From NCBI GenBank assembly GCA_026709505.1, contig JAPOSW010000057.1, forward strand, positions 1 to 62,075: DNA of 62,075 nucleotides. Direction: 5' to 3'. Source of the DNA: Gammaproteobacteria bacterium (GTDB lineage Bacteria; Pseudomonadota; Gammaproteobacteria; Arenicellales; Poriferihabitantaceae). How positions within the stretch are numbered: position 1 is the first letter of the stretch; every line of letters starts with the position of its first letter. Below the pieces are notes generated by a model. That model had not been told where the DNA came from. It searched no databases and saw nothing but the letters and a program-made list of their open reading frames with translations. Positions 44,207-54,037 of this stretch are shown piece after piece. Position numbers and translations under genes: made by a program.

Positions 44207-46861
44207 TCAAGAAATGAAAGCGAGCGCCTCTGGCTTGCCCTGAATTTCTGATGCAGTGCCATCATGCAGGACCTTTCCTTTGTCCATCAACACGATCCGG
44301 TCAAAATCAGGCAGGGAATTGGCCTCATTCAGAATCCAGATCACCGTCTTGCCTTTCAGTGAAGACAACACCTGAGACAGAATCTGGGTTGCAGTTTTCC
44401 TGTCAAATGCCGCGAGTGCATCATTGAAGACCAGAATATCCGGATTTTTCACCAGGGCCCGGGCTATCGCCAGTTTCTGGCGCTGGTTGGCGGTTAGCCT
44501 GGCACCGGCAACGCCAACCCGATAATTGAAGCCACCCGACAGAACATCCTTTCTCAGCCCCGATTCTTCGATAAAGTCGTCCATCAGCTTGCCCACCTTG
44601 TCGCGGGCATTGACTTGACCATGAACAATGCGTCCAAACAGAATGTTGTCCTGAATCGAGAAACGCTTGACGAAATGATCGCGATTGTAGAATTCAATCA
44701 ATTCGTTGTTTTCGCCGAGAGCTTCTCGGAGCTGAAGATGCGCGGCTACAATGGCCTCCTGAATCGGTTCATTGATGAGGCCGAGACGATGCTGTGCAAC
44801 CGTCAACTTCATGGATATTCCGAAAACAAGATCGACCTCACTCTCATTCACTTCGCTCTTGTCAATGTCTTCGGGCAGCTTCGATATTTTCTCGAGAATC
44901 GGCAACTGGTCAGACTCAACAAAGCTGAATCGTTCAAAAAGAGGTGACCCTTCAGGCACGCCCGAGAAGATTTCGCTGAGCACTTTGGAGGCCTGGATGC
45001 CAACTCCAAACAGGGTTTTGCCAAGACCGGATGAATCCAGAATAGATTGAACCGCTGGTTCATTAATCAGGCCACTGAAGTCCGGGTCATTCTTGATCGG
45101 CGTTCCAAAAAACAGGTTTTCAGCAACGCTCAAGTTCATGTTGTAGCGATTGTGTTCAAGCAGCTCAACCAGTTTGCTCAATTCCCCGGATGCCAGTTTA
45201 TCCCTGAAAGCATGTCGGGCCTGCATGACCTTTTCCGCGAATTCGGGATCAGCATCGGGGTCGATGGTTGCATAAAGGCCAAGTTGATAGATGTCCTGTC
45301 CGAGTTCCGCGACATTCAGAATATCCAGAAGGCGGGAATCCAGTGCGTCACGAGAATCCAGTCCGGCGGACTCAAGATCAACCCAATCGGCATGAACATC
45401 TTCGATGGCATTGCCGCTTTTTTCCGAATCGGAAATATCACGTTTACGTTCAGCCAGTTCGCTATCGCTATAGTCTGGACTTTGAACCGGCCGATATTTC
45501 AATCCGTAGAATAAATTGGCATAGACGGTGTCATTGAACACGAATGACGATGAATCGACATAGGCCAGTTTTCGTCCCAGCACCACTTCCGACAAATCGG
45601 AAAGATTGCTGTCCCCAATCTTGAGCTGTCCGCTGTCCGGTTCGATCAAACGCACCAGCAGTTTGGCCAGATTGCCGCGACCACTGCCCCCCGGGCCCAA
45701 AATCGCCACGTGGTCCCCGGGATTGATGGAGACACTCACGCCATCAAGCGATTTGACGTACTCGTCTTCACTGTAATGCAGTGCACTCGCAACAAGCGGT
45801 GTTTTGTCAGTGCTGAGCTGAATGTCCTGATCTTCCTGCAGCTTGGGGTCAAGCATTCCATCAGGCTGGAACTGCTGGATGATTTCCGAGTACTTGACTC
45901 GCACGTCTTCGGTAATCTGGTAAAACTTCAACAGTTCCCGCCATGGGGTGGACAAGTCCTTGTAGGCGGCAAGTACAGCGACTAACGCACCGAGAGACAG
46001 CTGGCCCTTGATTACGAAATAACCGCCAATCGAGTAGAAGAAAAAAGGCGTTAGCTGTCCCAGGAAATTATTCAGGAACTTGATGAAGAACTTGCGTTTG
46101 TATATGTCGAAGCGGATGTGGTAAATTTTTCCCAGCCGGGTTGAAATATGAGCCCTTTCAAAACGCGAGGTGCCGTGAAGATGGATATCGTTCACTCCGG
46201 ATATGCCCTCTCCAATCTTGTCGGACAGATGGCGCACGGCCTGAACGCGCTGCTTGGCCAGTTGATTGACTTTAGCCTGCAGCTTGGGGATCAGGTATAT
46301 TTGCGGGGGATAGAGTGCGATCGCTGCCAGTCCCAGCCAAAAATCCTGGTTAAAGATGAACAGCAGATAGGTCAGAAGCAGGCCGCCCTGAAATGCAGGC
46401 AAGGCAAAAGCATCGCCGATAAACCCTCCCAGCGGCTCCGTCTCGGCCGTGATCATGGGCAGTATCTCGGCTTGCGAGACATGCTTGAAACGCTGGTTTG
46501 GAAACCGCAAGACCCGACAGTAAAGATCGTATCGAAAACGTCTCAGCATGCGCTCGCCGACAACGCCCCGATACACATTGTTGAGGTATTTCAGCCCTCC
46601 AGCGATTAACACCAGTATCAGGAAAACCAGACACAAAACCAGCAGATAGCTGATTTGGTCCATGGGCATGCCAAGAACCATCTCAGGGATGTTGCTGCCG
46701 TTGATGGCACTGTTGATGATAATCTTTGGCACTTCCAGAGAACCATAAATCACCGGCATGGAGGCTACCGTAATGAGTAGAATGAGAATCTGGTCTCGGG
46801 TGGTATGCTTGAGGATAAAGCGGTAGATTGACGGCTCTATCTTGTTTGGGTCATTTTCCAA
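44207..46861 (-). CDS. ABC exporter (fused TMD-NBD) with degenerate ATPase motifs
   Basis: About 884 residues if translation starts at the TTG at 46861; the frame is open further upstream but that would run into the divergent glycosyltransferase gene. An N-terminal transmembrane domain (about 20-300) is followed by an ATPase domain. The Walker A is GPGGSGRGN, with Arg (codon 45679-45677, about residue 395) in place of the catalytic Lys. The signature is LTANQ instead of LSGGQ, and the Walker B is ILVFNDAL. Between Walker A and signature lie about 390 residues instead of about 110, containing three copies of an N-x-F-G motif (ANLFYG, ENLFFG, DNILFG). It is adjacent to glycosyltransferases, so a role in glycan or glycolipid export is plausible. 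Confidence 0.8.
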   Translation of the reverse strand: MENDPNKIEPSIYRFILKHTTRDQILILLITVASMPVIYGSLEVPKIIINSAINGSNIPEMVLGMPMDQISYLLVLCLVFLILVLIAGGLKYLNNVYRGVVGERMLRRFRYDLYCRVLRFPNQRFKHVSQAEILPMITAETEPLGGFIGDAFALPAFQGGLLLTYLLFIFNQDFWLGLAAIALYPPQIYLIPKLQAKVNQLAKQRVQAVRHLSDKIGEGISGVNDIHLHGTSRFERAHISTRLGKIYHIRFDIYKRKFFIKFLNNFLGQLTPFFFYSIGGYFVIKGQLSLGALVAVLAAYKDLSTPWRELLKFYQITEDVRVKYSEIIQQFQPDGMLDPKLQEDQDIQLSTDKTPLVASALHYSEDEYVKSLDGVSVSINPGDHVAILGPGGSGRGNLAKLLVRLIEPDSGQLKIGDSNLSDLSEVVLGRKLAYVDSSSFVFNDTVYANLFYGLKYRPVQSPDYSDSELAERKRDISDSEKSGNAIEDVHADWVDLESAGLDSRDALDSRLLDILNVAELGQDIYQLGLYATIDPDADPEFAEKVMQARHAFRDKLASGELSKLVELLEHNRYNMNLSVAENLFFGTPIKNDPDFSGLINEPAVQSILDSSGLGKTLFGVGIQASKVLSEIFSGVPEGSPLFERFSFVESDQLPILEKISKLPEDIDKSEVNESEVDLVFGISMKLTVAQHRLGLINEPIQEAIVAAHLQLREALGENNELIEFYNRDHFVKRFSIQDNILFGRIVHGQVNARDKVGKLMDDFIEESGLRKDVLSGGFNYRVGVAGARLTANQRQKLAIARALVKNPDILVFNDALAAFDRKTATQILSQVLSSLKGKTVIWILNEANSLPDFDRIVLMDKGKVLHDGTASEIQGKPEALAFIS

Positions 46862-46933
46862 AGGCGGGGACCGTTTTTTGAGTATTGGACAACCTGCAAT
46901 ATTATCACTATATAAACCGTACCCCAATGCAAG

Positions 46934-48151
46934 ATGAAGAAAGTTGCGGTCATCCTCAAGGGCTATCCTCGATTGTCTGAGACCTTTATTGCACAGGAGC
47001 TGCTTGCTCTCGAGAAGGCCGGAATCAATCTCATCATATATTCCCTGCGCCGTCCGACTGATCGGGATGTGCACCCGATTCACAGCATGATTCAAGCGCC
47101 AGTAAGGTATTTGCCGGAGTACCTGACATGGCATCCGTTACGGGTCATGCTTGGGCTGTTATCCAGTTTGCGCTCGAAAAATCTTCGGCAATTATTGCGA
47201 GTGTTTTTCAAGGATCTGAGGCGTGATCGTTCGGCAAACAGGATTCGACGGCTTGGACAGGCGATGGTTCTCTATCGGGAAATCGCCGATGATCGGAATT
47301 GGATTTATGCGCATTTTATCCATACCCCAGCATCCGTTGCACGCTATTGTTCCATTCTCTCGGACCTACCATGGAGTTGTTCGGCCCACGCCAAGGACAT
47401 ATGGACTTCTCCCAAGTGGGAAATTGAGGAAAAACTCGACAGTCTCGAATGGCTGGTGACCTGCACGGCATCGAATCGAGATTATCTTGCAGGTTTGAGT
47501 GCCAATCCAGACCGTATTCGGCTCCTGTATCATGGTCTGGATCTGGAGCGTTTTTCGGATGCCTCGAAACAGCACCTCAACAATGGTTCGGCAGAGCAGG
47601 TTCGGGTAAGGATTCTGTCGGTCGGGCGAGCGGTGTCCAAAAAAGGCTATGATGTTCTGATTGAAGCGTTGGCAAAACTGCCTGACGATGTGCACTGGAC
47701 GTTCGTGCATGTTGGAGGAGGTCCGTTGCTCAAGGATTTAAAGCGGCAGGCAAAGTCCCTGCATTTGCAGGCACGTATCGAGTGGCAGGGGCCTTTGAGC
47801 TTCAGCAAGGTTCTCGAACAGTATCGAGATTCCGACATTTTTGTCCTGGCTTCCAGGATCGATTCCGATGGCGACCGGGACGGGCTTCCGAATGTGCTCA
47901 TGGAAGCCATGTCCCAGCGCCTGGCCTGCATTTCAACGGATATATCCGGGATTCCGGAGTTGATCCGACACGACGAAAACGGACTGATCGTCAAGTCGGA
48001 AGATGTCGATGCGCTGGCGAGGGCCATCGAAAGGCTGATCGGGGACACGGAATGCCGAGACGCTTTGGGTAGTGAGGGGCGAAGGACTGTGGAAGAATCC
48101 TTCAGTCTTAAGCGCAATGTACAGCTGCTTGTCGACAGGTTGAGCGAATGA
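46934..48151 (+). CDS. Glycosyltransferase family 4 protein
   Basis: A 405-residue GT-B enzyme. It starts VAVILKGYPRLSETFIAQEL, typical of colanic-acid/exopolysaccharide GT4 enzymes. The C-terminal nucleotide-sugar domain has ILSVGRAVSKKGYDVLIEAL near 225, FVLASRIDSDGDRDGLPNVL near 305, and the ExxExxxxGxP-like MEAMSQRLACISTDISGIPE. It transfers a sugar from an activated donor to a surface-glycan acceptor. It is divergent from the ABC exporter and overlaps the next glycosyltransferase by four bases. Confidence 0.9.
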   Translation: MKKVAVILKGYPRLSETFIAQELLALEKAGINLIIYSLRRPTDRDVHPIHSMIQAPVRYLPEYLTWHPLRVMLGLLSSLRSKNLRQLLRVFFKDLRRDRSANRIRRLGQAMVLYREIADDRNWIYAHFIHTPASVARYCSILSDLPWSCSAHAKDIWTSPKWEIEEKLDSLEWLVTCTASNRDYLAGLSANPDRIRLLYHGLDLERFSDASKQHLNNGSAEQVRVRILSVGRAVSKKGYDVLIEALAKLPDDVHWTFVHVGGGPLLKDLKRQAKSLHLQARIEWQGPLSFSKVLEQYRDSDIFVLASRIDSDGDRDGLPNVLMEAMSQRLACISTDISGIPELIRHDENGLIVKSEDVDALARAIERLIGDTECRDALGSEGRRTVEESFSLKRNVQLLVDRLSE

Positions 48152-49272
48152 TCATCGGGTTTTACGCTCCGATGAAGCATCCCGGTCACCCGGTTCCTTC
48201 AGGTGACCGGAAAATCGCAAACCTGTTCATCGAGTTGTTCCAGAACCTGGGGCATGCCGTGAAGATCCTGTCGGTGAAGAGCAGCTGGGAAGGGAAGGGC
48301 GATGCGGCACGGCAGGAAGCATCTCGTTCTGCCGTAATTCTTGACCTTGAACGACTGAAAAAAGATCCTGAGATCAGAAAGCTGGATCTGGTATTTGTCT
48401 ATCATGTCTACCACAAGTCTCCCGACTGGCTGGGCCTGGATCTTGCCCGGTTTTTGAATATCCCCTATTTGATTGCTGAAGCCTCATTTTCCCCCCGACA
48501 GGCCTGGGGTGATTGGGCGGTGGGTCATGAGCGAACACGGGCCTGTATTCTGTCCGCTGATGTGGTTTTATGCCTGAACCCTGTTGACGAGCACTGCATA
48601 TCGGAGCTGCTTCCCGGTACAGAAGGCATTGAGAGAATCTTGCCGTTTGCGGCCAGTCCGGATCCACGGGGTGAATTTCCGGATCGCAGGAGTTTCGCAA
48701 ATGCGCACAAGACTCTAAATGTTGAGTCGGCATGGCTGATTTGTGCTGCAATGATGCGCTCTGGCGATAAACTGCGTTCTTATCGGGAACTGTCTGTGGC
48801 ACTGGAAGCGATTTCGGATGAAAACTGGAACTTGATTGTCGTTGGCGATGGCACAAAGTCCTGTGAAGTAAGATCCCTGTTTTCCGGTATTGGTGAACGC
48901 TGCCTGTTTACAGGAGAGCTTGACCCCACCCGGATTGCCAGCTGGTTCCAAGCCGCGGATTGTTATGTCTGGCCGTCCGTGAACGAAGCATTTGGAATGG
49001 CCCTGCTTGAAGCAGCAAGCCATGGACTGCCAGCACTCTCTTATGACTACGGCGGTGTTGGCACGATTATTGAAGACGGCATCAACGGTTTTCTGGTGTC
49101 TCCGGACGACCAGTTGCGATTCATTGATCGGTTAAAGCTGCTGATCAATGATCAAGCGATCAGGAACCGGATGCGTGAGCAGGCGAAACGGAAATTCTTG
49201 TCCGACCATTCTCTCGGGGTAGCCCAGATGCGGATTTCGGAGATTCTTGAGCGGCTTGACGCATCTTCATGA
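48148..49272 (+). CDS. Glycosyltransferase family 4-like protein
   Basis: A 374-residue GT-B-fold protein. N-terminal FYAPMKHPGHPVPSGDRKIA, C-terminal VWPSVNEAFGMALLEAASHG, then LPALSYDYGGVGTIIEDGIN; the EAFGMALLEA segment supplies the conserved Glu pair. Its ATG overlaps the preceding stop (ATGA), so the two transferases are translationally coupled and probably act in one pathway. The sugar and acceptor are unknown. Confidence 0.88.
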   Translation: MIIGFYAPMKHPGHPVPSGDRKIANLFIELFQNLGHAVKILSVKSSWEGKGDAARQEASRSAVILDLERLKKDPEIRKLDLVFVYHVYHKSPDWLGLDLARFLNIPYLIAEASFSPRQAWGDWAVGHERTRACILSADVVLCLNPVDEHCISELLPGTEGIERILPFAASPDPRGEFPDRRSFANAHKTLNVESAWLICAAMMRSGDKLRSYRELSVALEAISDENWNLIVVGDGTKSCEVRSLFSGIGERCLFTGELDPTRIASWFQAADCYVWPSVNEAFGMALLEAASHGLPALSYDYGGVGTIIEDGINGFLVSPDDQLRFIDRLKLLINDQAIRNRMREQAKRKFLSDHSLGVAQMRISEILERLDASS

Positions 49273-49920
49273 CACAGTTCCCCGTTCCTGATATTCACGG
49301 GTAATCTGATCGAGGTGCACTGCGATGTTATGTTGCGCCGATGCCTCGTAATGATTGAGATAGTAATCCGAATAGTAGATCGTTTTGCGCTGTTTCAGCT
49401 TGTTCAGATAAAAGGTTTTGGATTCGAAGGTTATCGGCTTGTGGATACTGCACTCCTTTTGCACGTTTATGGAGTCCGAATAGTAGTCTTCCCAGATCAA
49501 GCCAAAGCTGGTTAAGTCAATGTCCGCAATGAGCTCCCCATCACTGGAGTCGGGCTTTTCATTATGGCAGGTGTCCATGACGAGATGGGCGACTCGGACC
49601 CGGAAGCTGTCGTCAAGCACGCCCTCTGAGACAGCAAGAAAATAATCGCGACTCTGGGCTTCGTTGTCACTCGCTCCTATCACGTAGATACAGTCATGAA
49701 ACCAGATTGCCATCTCGATGGCATCGCTGTCATCAGCATGTTCCCTGCAGTCATCCAGCCATCGCAATGTGTCTCGAATGTGTTCGAAGGTGTGATAGCG
49801 TCGCCAGTCTTCATTGTAGTATTCAACCAGTCCCTGATGGACCTCCTTCGCTGACTGACGGTTCGGACTCTTTGAATGAGCACACCATAGTTCAATAAAA
49901 CGATTTTCGAGAGTGTCCAT
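49267..49920 (-). CDS. HD-superfamily metal-dependent phosphohydrolase
   Basis: A 217-residue protein of the COG4339 type. Metal-binding residues are visible in RRYHTFEHIRD (His), AIWFHDCIY (His-Asp near residue 72), VMDTCHNE and ADIDLTSFG. Members are predicted phosphohydrolases of unknown substrate. It overlaps the end of the second glycosyltransferase on the opposite strand and follows the cNMP-binding gene on its own strand by seven bases. Confidence 0.85.
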   Translation of the reverse strand: MDTLENRFIELWCAHSKSPNRQSAKEVHQGLVEYYNEDWRRYHTFEHIRDTLRWLDDCREHADDSDAIEMAIWFHDCIYVIGASDNEAQSRDYFLAVSEGVLDDSFRVRVAHLVMDTCHNEKPDSSDGELIADIDLTSFGLIWEDYYSDSINVQKECSIHKPITFESKTFYLNKLKQRKTIYYSDYYLNHYEASAQHNIAVHLDQITREYQERGTVS

Positions 49921-49927
49921 AGTCAGG

Positions 49928-50386
49928 CTAATGCTCGGTCTGTTCTTTCAATTCTACCAGTTGAAGGTGCGTCTTGCTCAGCTTGCCGGTCAACTCCCGC
50001 ATTACATGCAGCGACATGCTGGGATTCTCGGTTAACAGGTCCATGAAGGTATCTGCCTCAATTTTTAGTACCGTGCTGTATCCGGATGATCTTATCGAGG
50101 CAGTGCGAGGCGTATTCGCGATAACCCCCATTTCACCCACCAGCTGGTTTTTTTCGAGCTCTGCAACCACGTCAACGGCACCGTCATCATGTTCAACAGT
50201 TACCTGCAGAACGCCATCCAGTACCAGATAGACGGAATCCGAAGGATCGTCATGGAAAAAAAGGTATTCCTGCTCGCCCAGATTCAGTCGTTCGCTGGTG
50301 AAGGCGATCAGCTTCAACCTTGCTGGATCGAGCTTTGAAAACAGCGGTACTCTGGATAACTCTAGCGCTTCTTCGTTTATGGCCAA
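49928..50386 (-). CDS. Cyclic-nucleotide-binding domain protein
   Basis: A 152-residue stand-alone cNMP-binding domain (Crp/Fnr-like sensor without a DNA-binding part). LVLDGVLQVTVE and LVGEMGVIANTPRTASIRS show the phosphate-binding cassette, including Glu and Arg. It ends with a helix (MSLHVMRELTGKLSKTHLQL). It probably forms a two-gene unit with the HD phosphohydrolase, which could link nucleotide sensing to hydrolysis; that link is inference. Confidence 0.85.
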   Translation of the reverse strand: MAINEEALELSRVPLFSKLDPARLKLIAFTSERLNLGEQEYLFFHDDPSDSVYLVLDGVLQVTVEHDDGAVDVVAELEKNQLVGEMGVIANTPRTASIRSSGYSTVLKIEADTFMDLLTENPSMSLHVMRELTGKLSKTHLQLVELKEQTEH

Positions 50387-50651
50387 GATGCTTCAACCCG
50401 TATGATTTAGGCGAATGGTAACAAATAAAAGGCTTGATTTCACAGTTCTTGATCGGCCAGAGCAGCAGAATGCCCAATAAATACAGGTCAAAATATCGCC
50501 AAAGCCATCTGTTGCGTGTAGAATTATTCATCGTCTCGCATACGCCGTCGCCAGAACGACGACTCGACAACCCCGAATTCTGCAAAGCCATAATCGCTAA
50601 TACAACCAAGCATCTTCCTCGCAAGACCATGACAAGTCTCGACATTCCACC

Positions 50652-51659
50652 GTGCAGCGGTTTCTAAACAAGCATCCAACCTGGGCAGTTTTTATTCTGC
50701 TGGCTGCAGCCTTGCTGGCATGGCTTGTTTTTTCCGTGTGGCCAGAATGGCTCATTGACCTGATTGGCCGAAAAAAAACATTTGTTCATACCTTAATCAA
50801 TGGATTAACTCTCGGCGGACTGTATTTTCTTGTTGCCAGTGGTTTCACGCTGATTTTCGGACTCATGCGCAATGTCAATCTTGCTCATGGAACCATGTAC
50901 CTGCTAGGAGCGTATATTGGCTATGAAGTCGCAGAATTCAGCAATAACTGGTTCCTGGGACTGATAGCCGCTTTTATTGCGGTTGGATTGAGCGGCATGC
51001 TAATGCAGTTGTTTGTCTTTCGGCGCATGGAAGGTGATGACCTTCGTCAAACCCTGGTCACCATCGCCATCTCGATTATTGCGGCTGACCTCATGCTTGC
51101 AATCTGGACAGGCACAACCTACCAGTTCACTCCTCCTGAATGGCTTTTCGGCTCGGTCACTTTACCCATCGTCTCGGTCATCAAGTCTTCGGGAGAGGCC
51201 GTGTATCTCAAATATCCCCTCTACAGACTGGCAGTATTGGTCCTGTCGATGATCGTGGGCATCGCATTGTGGCTGTTTCTGAATCGGACACGTGCCGGAA
51301 TGATGATTCGGGCTGGAGTGAATGACCGCGAAATGCTGTCTGCTTCCGGAGTCAATGTACAGTTGGTTTTTATGCTGGTCTTTGCCGTAGGAGCCGGACT
51401 TGCCGGACTTGCCGGTGTCGTAGGCGGAACTGCCCTTTCGATTGCGCCGGGCGAAGACATCCGCTATCTGCTCGCCTCATTGGTGGTCGTAATTGTTGGC
51501 GGCCTGGGGTCAATTACGGGAGCCGCAATCGGCGCACTCATCATTGGCCTGGCCGAACAGTTCGGGCTGGCATATTTTCCAACTTACGGGGTAGTCATCA
51601 CCTTCCTGATCATGGTAATGGTTCTTGCCATTAGACCCCAGGGCATTATGGGAAAATGA
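50652..51659 (+). CDS. livH: Branched-chain amino acid-type ABC permease LivH
   Basis: A 335-residue inner-membrane permease with a GTG start. NGLTLGGLYFLVASGFTLIF and RNVNLAHGTMYLLGAYIGY are the LivH hallmark, and VGGLGSITGAAIGALIIGLA is the coupling region. It has about eight membrane segments. It opens the ten-gene same-strand cluster and overlaps livM by four bases. Confidence 0.93.
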   Translation: MQRFLNKHPTWAVFILLAAALLAWLVFSVWPEWLIDLIGRKKTFVHTLINGLTLGGLYFLVASGFTLIFGLMRNVNLAHGTMYLLGAYIGYEVAEFSNNWFLGLIAAFIAVGLSGMLMQLFVFRRMEGDDLRQTLVTIAISIIAADLMLAIWTGTTYQFTPPEWLFGSVTLPIVSVIKSSGEAVYLKYPLYRLAVLVLSMIVGIALWLFLNRTRAGMMIRAGVNDREMLSASGVNVQLVFMLVFAVGAGLAGLAGVVGGTALSIAPGEDIRYLLASLVVVIVGGLGSITGAAIGALIIGLAEQFGLAYFPTYGVVITFLIMVMVLAIRPQGIMGK

Positions 51660-52723
51660 TGAAAACCCAGCACGGCATCTCCGAGCAGCTACTTGCGAAA
51701 GGTTCCCCTTCGCTATGGCTTTTGCTGGCTTTTCTATTGATTTATCCTGCCATAAGCAACGACTTCTTCACCTTTCAAATTGGTGCCTATTCACTGATTC
51801 TCGGAACGATTTCTCTGTCGCTCATGATGCTGGCCGGTTACGGGGGCATGGTCAGCCTGGCTCAGCTGACAGTGGCTGGATTGGCCGGATATCTGATGGC
51901 AATCTTTGGAGAGAACAGTGTAGGCGTAATGGGATTCGGCTGGCCTTGGTGGGTGACATCAGTGTGGGCCATCTTCCTTGCGGCCCTGTTCAGCGCCTTC
52001 ATCGGTGCTATTTCCGTACGTACCGAAGGGATCTACACCATAATGATCACTCTGGCAATAGCGGTGGCCTTCTATTTCTTTGTCCGCCAGAACTATGTCC
52101 TGTTCAATGGCTGGACAGGATATGCGGGCATAGAACCCCCAACAATATTGGGCATTTACTGGCGGAACCCCGTCCCGTTTTATTTTCTGTCATTGGCGGT
52201 GGCGGCATTATTTTGCGGGGCAGTCGTCTACTGTTCGCGCTCGACATTCGGTCTCGCGCTTCAGGCCATACGCGACAACCCGAGAAGAATGCGCTCGTTG
52301 GGTTACAACGTGGCTTTGCATCGCGTGATTGCGTATTTTCTATCAGGAATTATTGCCGCAACTGCCGGCGTGCTGCTGGTCTGGTTCAACGGGAGAATAT
52401 CACCTGGCTCCGTCAGTGTCGGAGTCGTGATTGATATACTCGTCATCGCAGTTCTGGGAGGCCTGCGTCATCCGATAGGGCCCTTCATCGGCGCAATTGC
52501 CTTTGTATTGCTTGAGAACTTTGCAATTGATTTAATCGATCGGGAACGATTCAACACGGTGATTGGATTGGTATTTTTGCTTGTCGTGTTGTATTCTCCT
52601 GATGGACTGCTTGGTCTTTGGGGCAAAATCCGGATGAGAATGATGAATTCCGGAAAAACTGGCCCCAATGAAACTAGAGGCGAAATTGGATCGAAATCCG
52701 CCGATTCGATAGAGACCTCATGA
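51656..52723 (+). CDS. livM: Branched-chain amino acid-type ABC permease LivM
   Basis: A 355-residue permease. LSLMMLAGYGGMVSLAQLTV, RTEGIYTIMITLAIAVAFYF and LQAIRDNPRRMRSLGYNV are classic LivM motifs. It has about ten membrane segments and a charged C-terminal tail. It forms the channel with LivH. Confidence 0.93.
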   Translation: MMKTQHGISEQLLAKGSPSLWLLLAFLLIYPAISNDFFTFQIGAYSLILGTISLSLMMLAGYGGMVSLAQLTVAGLAGYLMAIFGENSVGVMGFGWPWWVTSVWAIFLAALFSAFIGAISVRTEGIYTIMITLAIAVAFYFFVRQNYVLFNGWTGYAGIEPPTILGIYWRNPVPFYFLSLAVAALFCGAVVYCSRSTFGLALQAIRDNPRRMRSLGYNVALHRVIAYFLSGIIAATAGVLLVWFNGRISPGSVSVGVVIDILVIAVLGGLRHPIGPFIGAIAFVLLENFAIDLIDRERFNTVIGLVFLLVVLYSPDGLLGLWGKIRMRMMNSGKTGPNETRGEIGSKSADSIETS

Positions 52724-52762
52724 CTATTTTAACTTGACAACACTCAACTGGAGATTGGTACC

Positions 52763-54010
52763 ATGATTAAAAAACTGTTAAAAATTTCACTGGTTCTGGC
52801 AGCCTTTACCGGCTGGAATTCGGCGATCGCTCAAGACACCATCAAGATGGGAGCACTGGCAACACTTGAAGGTGCCTTCACTGTTCTTGGTGAAGACGGC
52901 ATGCGCGGTGTAGAAATGGCGCTTGAGGAGTTTGGCTATGAGGCTGGTGGAAAGAAAGTCGAACTGATTACTGGTTCGTCCGATGCATCACCAGACAGCG
53001 CCTTGCGAGCAGCCAGAAAGCTGGTGGAACAGGATGGCGTGTCCGTTCTGGTTGGACCCTTGTCCGGATCTGAAGGGCTGGCCTTGAAGGATTACGCGAA
53101 AACCCAGCCGGATGTTACTTTCGTCAACGGCGTCTCTGCCGCGCAAGACACAACACTGCGAGACCCTGCAGAGAACTTTTTCCGTTTCACAACTGACGGG
53201 GCTCAGTGGATGGCTGGTCTGGGTGAATATGCCTACAACGAAAAAGGATACCGAAAACTCGCGGTTTTGGCGGAAGACTACTCCTTTCCCTATACGCAGG
53301 TTTTTGGCTTTCTTGAGCCCTTTTGCAGGCTCGGAGGACAGGCGCCGATTGACGCTCGCTTCTGGGTTCCCATCGGAAACAAGGACTTCTCATCAGTCAT
53401 TGCTGCACTGCCAGATGATGTAGATGCAATTTATGTTGCGCTTGGCGGTGCCGACGCGATCAATTTTCTGACGCAGTACGGACAGGCGGGCGGCGAACTG
53501 CCGCTCATTGGCGGAAGCATTACCGTCGATCAGACCGTACTGGGATCCGAAGGACGGATTCGGGATCACGTTGTTGGCATGCCTTCGTCAGGGCCAATTT
53601 CCGATACCTGGGACGATCCGCGCTGGCAGGCATTTACTGACCAGTACCGAAAGCAGTTCCCCGACGGCTTTCCCTCTCCGTCCTTGTTTGCGCATGGATA
53701 CTACATCAGCACAAAAGCAGCGCTGCTGGCTCTGAACGAAGTCAATGGTGATGTATCGGATGGCGGCAAGAAAATGCGGGCTGCATTGTCAAGCCTTTCG
53801 TTTGAAACCCCGACAGGCATGGTGAGCCTGGATGAAAGGCGTCAGGCAATCGCTGATATGTTCTTGACCGAAGTCACCGTTGACGGCAACGGGAATCTGG
53901 TGAACAAGACCATCAGCGTGACCGGACAAGTCAGTCAAACGCTCGGACTTCCGTATCAGGAATTCTTGAACTACGGTCCCGTCAGCCGGGAAAACCCGCG
54001 ATGTGAATAA
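52763..54010 (+). CDS. Periplasmic substrate-binding protein, LivJ-like
   Basis: A 415-residue binding protein with a Sec signal peptide (LLKISLVLAAFTGWNSAIA, cleaved before QDT). Mature part: IKMGALATLEGAFTVLGEDG, RAARKLVEQDGVSVLVGPLS and AVLAEDYSFPYTQVFGFLE, a type I periplasmic-binding fold (Peripla_BP_6). Relatives bind branched-chain amino acids, amides, urea or aromatic acids. The ligand is not predictable from sequence alone. Confidence 0.92.
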   Translation: MIKKLLKISLVLAAFTGWNSAIAQDTIKMGALATLEGAFTVLGEDGMRGVEMALEEFGYEAGGKKVELITGSSDASPDSALRAARKLVEQDGVSVLVGPLSGSEGLALKDYAKTQPDVTFVNGVSAAQDTTLRDPAENFFRFTTDGAQWMAGLGEYAYNEKGYRKLAVLAEDYSFPYTQVFGFLEPFCRLGGQAPIDARFWVPIGNKDFSSVIAALPDDVDAIYVALGGADAINFLTQYGQAGGELPLIGGSITVDQTVLGSEGRIRDHVVGMPSSGPISDTWDDPRWQAFTDQYRKQFPDGFPSPSLFAHGYYISTKAALLALNEVNGDVSDGGKKMRAALSSLSFETPTGMVSLDERRQAIADMFLTEVTVDGNGNLVNKTISVTGQVSQTLGLPYQEFLNYGPVSRENPRCE

Positions 54011-54037
54011 ACGGGTTGCCTAAGCAGGGAAATCACC

